A stretch of DNA of 64,000 nt from Vicinamibacteria bacterium (GTDB lineage Bacteria; Acidobacteriota; Vicinamibacteria; Fen-336), in NCBI GenBank assembly GCA_025994075.1, contig JAMQGV010000049.1, positions 1 to 64,000 on the forward strand, written 5' to 3'. The translations under genes were made by a program, and so were the position numbers. Below, in pieces: positions 56,811 to 64,000 of this stretch. The notes beneath the pieces are model-generated. The model saw nothing but the letters and a program-made list of their open reading frames with translations. It ran no database searches and was not told the origin of the DNA. The number at the start of each line of letters is the position of its first letter. The stretch's first letter is position 1.

Positions 56811-57004
56811 GAGTGTCCACCATCGAGGGGCTCCGGGCGCCGTGCATCCAGGACCATCTGCTCCTCCCATGCGTGCCTCCACAGGAACGCGAGCCCAAGT
56901 ACGAGTGTCAAAGAGGCCCCGACACCGAACCAGGGAAGCAGCCCGGTCAACAACTCGCCCGGTTGCGACGTCTCCACGATCCGCCGCACTTCCTCAAAGC
57001 CCAT
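56807..57004 (-). CDS. Small single-helix membrane protein, copy 2 of duplicated cassette
   Basis: 65 residues from ATG 57004 with AGGAG six bases upstream. The sequence starts G-F-E-E-V-R-R-I-V-E-T-S-Q-P-G-E-L-L-T-G, has one helix (about 22-42, W-F-G-V-G-A-S-L-T-L-V-L-G-L-A-F-L) and a polar tail. It is the counterpart of the 58-residue protein at 53198-53374. It is the first gene of an overlapping trio: membrane peptide, methyltransferase, desaturase. A membrane adaptor or regulatory subunit is the simplest guess. Confidence 0.7.
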   Translation of the reverse strand: MGFEEVRRIVETSQPGELLTGLLPWFGVGASLTLVLGLAFLWRHAWEEQMVLDARRPEPLDGGHS

Positions 57005-57055
57005 TCGGGTCTCCTGTGGATGCGATCCCGGCAAGTTACGGAGGGTGCCCCCGCC

Positions 57056-57077
57056 GCGCGTCCCCTAAATGAGGGAC
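57056..57077 (-). promoter_or_regulatory. Conserved upstream site of cassette copy 2
   Basis: The minus-strand 10-mer GGGGACGCGC (57065 to 57056) occurs 51 nt before ATG 57004. The same 10-mer (53441 to 53432) lies 57 nt before the start of copy 1. Around it, GTCCC and GGGAC form an 8-nt-loop inverted repeat here. It is a candidate operator or promoter part shared by both cassettes. Confidence 0.4.
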
Positions 57078-57113
57078 ATTCCCCGGATTTCGGGCGCGCC
57101 GGGCCCGCTCCGG

Positions 57114-57119
57114 TAACAT
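57114..57119 (+). promoter_or_regulatory. -10-like element before hemE
   Basis: TAACAT, nine bases before ATG 57129. A G-run follows it; no -35 is recognisable. Confidence 0.35.
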
Positions 57120-57128
57120 GGGGGGGCA

Positions 57129-58151
57129 ATGAACGACCGCTTCCTGCGCGCCTGCCGGCGCGAACCCGTGGATCGCACGCCCGTCTGGTTCATGCGCCAG
57201 GCCGGGCGCTACATGGCCGAGTACCGGGCGCTGCGGGCGAAGCACTCGATGCTGACGCTGTGCCGCACGCCCGAGCTGGCCGTCGAGGTCACCCTCCAGC
57301 CCGTGAAGGCGCTGGGGATCGACGCCGCGATCCTGTTCTCCGACCTGCTGCTGCCGCTGGCGCCGATGGGCATCCCGTTCGACTTCCAGTCGGGCGAGGG
57401 GCCGGTGATCGAGAAGCCGGTGCGCTCGGCGGCCGACGTCGCGGCGCTGCACCGCTTCGAGCCGCGCCAGGACCTGGGCATGGTGCTCGAGTCGATCAAG
57501 ATGCTGCGCAAGGAGCTGCAGATCCCGCTGATCGGCTTCGCGGGCGCGCCGTTCACGCTCGCCTCGTACGCGATCGAGGGCGGCCACTCCAGCCACTTCG
57601 CGCTGACCAAGTCGCTGATGTACGAGGACCCCGCGACCTGGCACAAGCTGGCGGGCCTTTTCGCCGAGATCGTCGCCGACTACCTGAAGGCGCAGGTCGA
57701 GGCCGGCTGCCAGGCGCTGCAGGTGTTCGACTCGTGGGTGGGCGCGCTCGACGAGGCCGACTACCGCGAGTTCTGCCTGCCGCACACGAAGCGGATCTTC
57801 GACGCGCTCGCCACGACCGGCGTGCCGACCATCCACTTCGGCACCGGCACGGGCCACCTGCTCGCGGCCCAGCGCGAGGCGGGCGGCGACGTGATCGGCG
57901 TCGACTGGCGCACCCCGCTCGACGAGGGCTGGAACCGGATCGGCGCCGACCGCGCCGTGCAGGGCAACCTCGACCCGACGCTGCTGTTCGCGCCGCGCGA
58001 GCGGCTGCTCGCCCGCGTCGACGACGTGCTGGCGCGGGCCCGCTCGCGCGTCGGCCACGTCTTCAACCTCGGCCACGGCATCCTGCCGGGCACCCCGGTC
58101 GAGAACGTGAAGGCGGTCGTCGAGCACGTGCACGCCGTCACGGCGCGATAG
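57129..58151 (+). CDS. hemE: Uroporphyrinogen decarboxylase
   Basis: 340 residues. Conserved family segments are present: R-T-P-V-W-F-M-R-Q-A-G-R-Y near 16-28 (substrate-binding Arg), L-F-S-D-L-L-L-P with the catalytic Asp, G-F-A-G-A-P-F-T-L-A, F-D-S-W-V-G, H-F-G-T-G-T-G and G-N-L-D-P. It decarboxylates the four acetate side chains of uroporphyrinogen III to give coproporphyrinogen III in the cytoplasm. hemY begins three bases after its stop, so the two are one operon; hemN or hemF and hemH are not in the window. Confidence 0.96.
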   Translation: MNDRFLRACRREPVDRTPVWFMRQAGRYMAEYRALRAKHSMLTLCRTPELAVEVTLQPVKALGIDAAILFSDLLLPLAPMGIPFDFQSGEGPVIEKPVRSAADVAALHRFEPRQDLGMVLESIKMLRKELQIPLIGFAGAPFTLASYAIEGGHSSHFALTKSLMYEDPATWHKLAGLFAEIVADYLKAQVEAGCQALQVFDSWVGALDEADYREFCLPHTKRIFDALATTGVPTIHFGTGTGHLLAAQREAGGDVIGVDWRTPLDEGWNRIGADRAVQGNLDPTLLFAPRERLLARVDDVLARARSRVGHVFNLGHGILPGTPVENVKAVVEHVHAVTAR

Positions 58152-58154
58152 GCG

Positions 58155-59603
58155 ATGTCCGAGACGCTCCCGGTCGCGATCGTCGGCGGCGGCATCTCCG
58201 GCCTCGGGGCGGCCCACGCCCTGCACAAGGCCGGCGTGCCGTTCCGGCTGTACGAGGCGGCCCCGCGTCTCGGCGGCGTGATCCAGACCGACCTGCACGA
58301 GGGCTTCGTGCTCGAGGGCGGCCCCGACACGATCCTGGCCCAGAAACCGGAAGGCCTGGCGCTGGCCCGCGAGCTCGACCTGATGGACCGCATGGTCGGC
58401 ACCAACATGGAGCAGCGCACGCTCTACATCCTGACCGGCGGCCGCCTGAAGCCGATGCCGGAGGGCCTGGCCCTCGCGATCCCGACGAAGATGTGGCCGT
58501 TCGTGCGCAGCGACGTGTTCTCGTGGCCGGGCAAGATCCGGATGGGGCTCGACGCGGTGATCCCGCCGCGCCGCGGCGAAGGCGACGAGTCGATCGCCTC
58601 GTTCATGCGCCGCCGCCTGGGCGGGGAGGCGCTGCGGCTGCTCGGCGAGCCGCTGCTCGCCGGGATCCACGCCGGCGACCCCGAGCAGCTCTCGATCAAC
58701 GCGACGTTCCCGCGCTTCGTCGAGATGGAGCGCAATCACGGCAGCCTGCTGCGCGCGATGCTGGCCGCGAAGAGGGCGGCCCCCGCCGCGGGCGCCTCGC
58801 ACGGCCCGCCCAGCGGACAGGGCGGCCAGGGCGGCAACGGCCGCGGCCCGATGGCGCCGTTCTTCTCGTTCAAGGCGGGCCTCGGCGAGCTGGTCGACGC
58901 GCTGGTCGCGCGGTTGCCCGCGGACGCGCTGCGCACCGGCCGCGCGCTCGAGTCGATCGCGCGCGACGAGAGCGGCTGGACGCTCGCGTTCGCCGGCGGC
59001 GAGAGCGTGCGCGCGCGGGCGCTGGTGCTGGCGATCCCCGCGCCGAAGCTCGTGCCGCTGCTGCAGCCGCACGCCCGCGACCTCGTGCAACTGCTGGAGA
59101 CGATCCCGTTCGTCTCCTCCGCGACGGTGCTGATCGGCTACCGCCGCGAGCAGGTCGCCCACCCGCTCGACGGCTACGGACTCGTCACCGTCGCCGGCCA
59201 GCGGATCTCCACGATGGCGCTGAGCTTCCTCTCCACCAAGCGCCCCGGCAGCGCCCCCGAGGGCCACGTTCTGCTGCGCGGCTTCCTGGGCGGCGCCCGC
59301 GACCCCGACGTGCTGCGCATGGCCGACCACTCGCTGGTGGCCGCGGTGATCGGCGACATGAGGTCCCACCTCGGCCTGTCCGGCGCGCCGCTGTTCAGCC
59401 GCGTCTACCGCTGGCCGCAGACGACGCCGCAGATGACCGTGGGCCACTTCGGCCGCATGGAACAGATCGACCGCCTGACGGGCACGCTGCCCGGCCTGTT
59501 CCTCACCGGCGCCGGCCTGCGCGCGACTGGCATCCCCGACTGCTACGGCGACGCGGTGAAGACCGCGGACGCGGCCCGCGCCTTCCTCGAAAACGCGGGG
59601 TGA
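58155..59603 (+). CDS. hemY: Protoporphyrinogen/coproporphyrinogen oxidase, HemY type
   Basis: 482 residues. FAD-binding motif V-A-I-V-G-G-G-I-S-G-L-G (about 7-18), the family loop L-G-G-V-I-Q-T and G-P-D-T-I, and the C-terminal FAD contact L-F-L-T-G-A-G-L-R-A-T-G-I-P-D-C. A ~25-residue Gly/Pro/Gln-rich insertion (about 205-230, G-P-P-S-G-Q-G-G-Q-G-G) is unusual in the middle of the fold and likely a surface loop. It is the oxygen-dependent route, so the host is at least facultatively aerobic. Which porphyrinogen is oxidised depends on whether the host uses the protoporphyrin- or coproporphyrin-dependent branch, not decidable here. Confidence 0.93.
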   Translation: MSETLPVAIVGGGISGLGAAHALHKAGVPFRLYEAAPRLGGVIQTDLHEGFVLEGGPDTILAQKPEGLALARELDLMDRMVGTNMEQRTLYILTGGRLKPMPEGLALAIPTKMWPFVRSDVFSWPGKIRMGLDAVIPPRRGEGDESIASFMRRRLGGEALRLLGEPLLAGIHAGDPEQLSINATFPRFVEMERNHGSLLRAMLAAKRAAPAAGASHGPPSGQGGQGGNGRGPMAPFFSFKAGLGELVDALVARLPADALRTGRALESIARDESGWTLAFAGGESVRARALVLAIPAPKLVPLLQPHARDLVQLLETIPFVSSATVLIGYRREQVAHPLDGYGLVTVAGQRISTMALSFLSTKRPGSAPEGHVLLRGFLGGARDPDVLRMADHSLVAAVIGDMRSHLGLSGAPLFSRVYRWPQTTPQMTVGHFGRMEQIDRLTGTLPGLFLTGAGLRATGIPDCYGDAVKTADAARAFLENAG

Positions 59604-59743
59604 CGCCGCTCACCCGGGCCTGAACCCGGTTGTTGACTGCGCCTGCGGCCCGGGCGTAGCGTTGAATCTCTCCACACCAACGTCCGGCCGGCGTCCACGA
59701 AGCCCAAGCTCCAGGGGCGGGGGGAGGGGGTCTTCGACCGCCC

Positions 59744-61585
<1,842 letters not shown>

Positions 61586-61588
61586 GAC

Positions 61589-61963
61589 TTGGCCGCCCGC
61601 GTCCTGGTCGTCGACGACAACGCCGCCAACCTCAAGCTGCTGGGCGCGGTGCTGCGGCTGGCCGGCTACGAGGTCGCGACCGCGCGCGACGCCGTCGAGG
61701 CCGAGGTCGAGCTCCGGCGCCGACCCCCACAGGCGGTTCTGCTGGACCTCCAGATGCCGGGGATCGACGGCTTCACCCTGGCCCGCCGCCTGCGCTCGGA
61801 GCCGAGCACGCGTGGGCTCCCGCTGATGGCGGTCACGGCCTACGCGGGCGAGCACGACGAGCGCCGCGCGCGCGAGGCCGGCTGCGACGACTTCGTCGCC
61901 AAGCCGATCGACACCCGCACGCTTCCGGCGCGGGTCGCGCGCCTGCTGGAGGCCTGTCGATGA
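61589..61963 (+). CDS. Single-domain response regulator
   Basis: 124 residues from TTG 61589 with GGGGAGG upstream. It is a stand-alone CheY-like receiver: D9-D10, phospho-acceptor Asp53 in L-L-D-L-Q-M-P-G, the switch Thr in V-T-A-Y-A-G, and Lys near 106 in V-A-K-P-I-D. No output domain. It probably shuttles phosphate between the upstream kinase and another protein, perhaps the receiver-bearing hybrid kinase encoded next, which it overlaps as ATGA. Confidence 0.92.
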   Translation: MAARVLVVDDNAANLKLLGAVLRLAGYEVATARDAVEAEVELRRRPPQAVLLDLQMPGIDGFTLARRLRSEPSTRGLPLMAVTAYAGEHDERRAREAGCDDFVAKPIDTRTLPARVARLLEACR

Positions 61964-64000
61964 GCACCCGGGTCCTGGTCGTCGAAGACAACCCGACGAC
62001 GCTCAAGATGCTCTCCCTGGCACTGCGCACCGCGGAGTTCGACGTGATGGCGGCCGCCGACGGCGAAGCCGCCCTGGCGCTGGCCCGCGAGCGCCCGCCG
62101 GACGTCGTGATCCAGGACCTCGTGCTGCCGGACATGGACGGCTTCGAGCTGCTGCGGCGGCTGCGCACGCTGCCCGGCGCCGAAGGCGTGCCGGTGCTCG
62201 CCCTGTCCGGCTTCCTCGCGCGCATGGAGGAGGCGCGCGACCGCGACCTCGGCTTCACGGCCTTCGTGGCCAAGCCGATCGAGCCGTCGCGCCTGGTCGA
62301 GATCGTGCACCGCTGCCTGCCGGGCACGCCGCGCGCTTCGCCGAGGCCGGGCCAGGGCCGCCGGATTCTCGTCGTCGACGACGAGCCGGCGGGCCGCAAG
62401 CTGCTGAGCGTGCAGCTCGGCCTGCTGGGCTACGAGGCCGAAGAACACGCCGCGGCCGGCAGCGCCCTGGTCCGCGCCCGGGCCGGCAACGTCCACGCCG
62501 TGCTCTCCGACCTGGTGATGCCGCTGATGGACGGCTTCGAGCTGTGCGCCGCGCTGCGCCGCGACCCGCGCACGGCCGCGCTGCCCGTGGTCCTCTACTC
62601 GTCGCTGCTCGGCGAACCCGAGGACCACCGCGAGGCGGCGCGGGTCGGCGCCTCGGCGCTGCTCGCGCGCGGCGCCTCGGTGGACGAGCTGGTTCACGCG
62701 CTCGAGGCACCGGCGCGACCTGCCGAGCCCGACCGCGAGCGGCCGTGGCCGCGGCTGCGCGAGCGCCTGGCGGAGGCCGCACTGCGCGTCGCCCACCTGG
62801 AGAAGCGCAGCGCGCTGCACCGCGCCGAGCTGTCGCTGCTCGGCAGCGTCGTCGAGGCCGTGACCCACGAGCGCCCGCTGGCCGAGGCCCTGCGCGAGAT
62901 GCTCGCCCGCTGCATGAGCGCGGCCGGCGCCACCCGCGGGCTGGTGGCGCTGCAGGGAGCCGGGCTGGTGGCGGCTCACGGGCTTCCGGCCGAGGCGGCC
63001 GGGACCCTGGCGGCCGCGCTCGCGGCGGAGGTCCCGGCCTCGCCCGCGGAGCCTCGCATCGCTCACGCCAGCGGCGCCGGCGGGCCGGACTGGCTGCGCG
63101 CGGCTCGTGCCGACGCCGCGCTGATCGCGCCCTTCGCGCTGCCGGACGGCGACGGCGGACTGCTGGCCCTGTTCGGCCGCGAAGGCGACTTCGACGAGGA
63201 CTGGGAGGACTTCGCGCGCGCGGTCGCCGCCCAGATGAGCCAGGTGGTGGCCCTGACCCGGGCTTTCGGCGAACGGCGCGCCGCGGAGGCGGCGCTGCGC
63301 GACGCGCAACGCCGACTGGAGCACGTCTACCGCTCGAGCCCGGCGGTCACCTACGTGTTGCGCCTGGCCGACGGGCAGGCCGTCTCCGTCTGGGTCAGCG
63401 ACAACCTCGAGCGTCTCCAGGGCAGCCCGTCGGCCGCGGCCCTGCGCCCGGGGTGGTGGGAGGAGCGGGTCCACCCCGACGACACGGCGCTCGCCTCCGA
63501 TTTCGGGCCGCTGCTGGCGACCGGCGAGCAGCGGCGGGTCTACCGCTTCCGCGACGAACGCACCGGGCTCTACCGCTGGGTCAGCGACCGGCAGCGGCTG
63601 GTGCAGGTGGACGACGGCCCGCCCGAGGTGGTCGGGACCTGGGTCGACGTGACCGACCAGGTCGAGGCCGAGAACGCGCGCCGCGCGAGCGAGGAGCGCA
63701 ACCGCGAGCTCGAGGAGCAGTTGCGCCACGCCCAGAAGCTGGAGGGCATCGGCCGGCTGGCGGGCGGCGTGGCCCACGACTTCAACAACCTGCTCGGGGT
63801 GATCGCGGGCCGCGCCGAGCTGCTCCGCCGCCAGGCGCCCGCGGGCAGCAGCCTCGACGCGGGGCTGGCCGAGATCCTCGACACCGCGCAACGGGCCGCG
63901 GAGGTCACCCGCCAGCTCCTCGCCTTCAGCCGCAAGCAGGTGATGCGGCTCGAGCCGATCGATCTCGCCGCGGCGATCGGGCAGACCGAGCGGCTGCTGC
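61960..64000 (+). CDS. Hybrid sensor kinase REC-REC-GAF-like-PAS-HisKA (3' end outside window)
   Basis: 680 residues are visible from ATG 61960; the frame has no stop before the window edge. Receiver 1 is about 1-120 (Asp53 in I-Q-D-L-V-L-P-D-M-D-G-F), receiver 2 about 133-250 (L-S-D-L-V-M-P-L-M-D-G-F). 270-445 is probably a GAF-like sensor; 450-565 is a PAS fold with the PAC end R-W-V-S-D-R. HisKA starts about 590 with G-G-V-A-H606-D-F-N-N-L-L, the form seen in NtrB-like PAS kinases. The HATPase must lie beyond 64000. The two N-terminal receivers could take phosphate from the kinase at 59744-61585. Confidence 0.88.
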   Translation, partial: MSTRVLVVEDNPTTLKMLSLALRTAEFDVMAAADGEAALALARERPPDVVIQDLVLPDMDGFELLRRLRTLPGAEGVPVLALSGFLARMEEARDRDLGFTAFVAKPIEPSRLVEIVHRCLPGTPRASPRPGQGRRILVVDDEPAGRKLLSVQLGLLGYEAEEHAAAGSALVRARAGNVHAVLSDLVMPLMDGFELCAALRRDPRTAALPVVLYSSLLGEPEDHREAARVGASALLARGASVDELVHALEAPARPAEPDRERPWPRLRERLAEAALRVAHLEKRSALHRAELSLLGSVVEAVTHERPLAEALREMLARCMSAAGATRGLVALQGAGLVAAHGLPAEAAGTLAAALAAEVPASPAEPRIAHASGAGGPDWLRAARADAALIAPFALPDGDGGLLALFGREGDFDEDWEDFARAVAAQMSQVVALTRAFGERRAAEAALRDAQRRLEHVYRSSPAVTYVLRLADGQAVSVWVSDNLERLQGSPSAAALRPGWWEERVHPDDTALASDFGPLLATGEQRRVYRFRDERTGLYRWVSDRQRLVQVDDGPPEVVGTWVDVTDQVEAENARRASEERNRELEEQLRHAQKLEGIGRLAGGVAHDFNNLLGVIAGRAELLRRQAPAGSSLDAGLAEILDTAQRAAEVTRQLLAFSRKQVMRLEPIDLAAAIGQTERLL

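Overview
The window is one very GC-rich (about 70%) bacterial chromosome segment, densely coded on both strands. Three permeases of the MacB/FtsX-like ADOP type (one paired with a PadR regulator), three Ser/Thr protein kinases, secreted S9/M4/M28 peptidases, a GTP-type PEP carboxykinase and an oxygen-dependent HemY point to an aerobic, heterotrophic Acidobacteriota relative. That assignment is inference from gene content; no rRNA or marker phylogeny was possible. I recognised no tRNA, rRNA or CRISPR array.

Layout. 1-8.5 kb: the end of an HEXXH metalloprotein, an RDD membrane protein, two ADOP permeases, a one-domain voltage-gated cation channel and a small membrane protein. 8.5-16.1 kb: an S9 peptidase with a DUF3108-like tail, an EamA transporter, proline iminopeptidase, a lipase-like hydrolase and a divergent alkaline phosphatase. 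16.1-22.4 kb: an ECF sigma factor opposite a leucine-degradation operon (methylglutaconyl-CoA hydratase, an unknown exported protein, a split methylcrotonyl-CoA carboxylase alpha subunit, HMG-CoA lyase). 22.4-28 kb: PadR-ADOP pair with an operator on the start codon, then an S9 peptidase. 28-46.2 kb: a regulatory and proteolytic zone: receiver-kinase fusion, M4 protease with an outer-membrane protein, pckG, an operon of cupredoxin-like protein, Cache-HAMP-Ser/Thr kinase and trypsin-like protease with AMIN domain, then M28 peptidase, DUF4388-FHA protein, DUF1015 protein, D-aminoacylase and a kinase-TPR protein. 46.2-46.6 kb: an MNT antitoxin with only a stump of its HEPN toxin.

46.6-52.5 kb is a cobalamin uptake operon on the minus strand (TonB receptor, PP-loop ATPase, binding protein, permease, ATPase) behind a cobalamin riboswitch whose likely switch is a hairpin holding the Shine-Dalgarno sequence. 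52.6-57.0 kb is the most unusual part: a two-gene cassette (one-helix membrane protein plus SAM methyltransferase, joined by a GTGA overlap) occurs twice. The intact copy is followed by an overlapping fatty-acid desaturase; the other copy has lost the SAM-binding half. An HNH/DUF222 gene bounded by 20-nt palindromes lies between them. This stretch has lower GC than its surroundings.

57.1-59.6 kb carries hemE-hemY, and 59.7 kb to the right edge carries a PAS histidine kinase, a single-receiver regulator and a REC-REC-PAS hybrid kinase that runs off the window.

Two expression habits recur. Many operon genes overlap by exactly four bases (mostly GTGA), and at least nine genes have a TANNNT -10 element 7-18 nt before the start codon, which suggests leaderless or nearly leaderless mRNAs.
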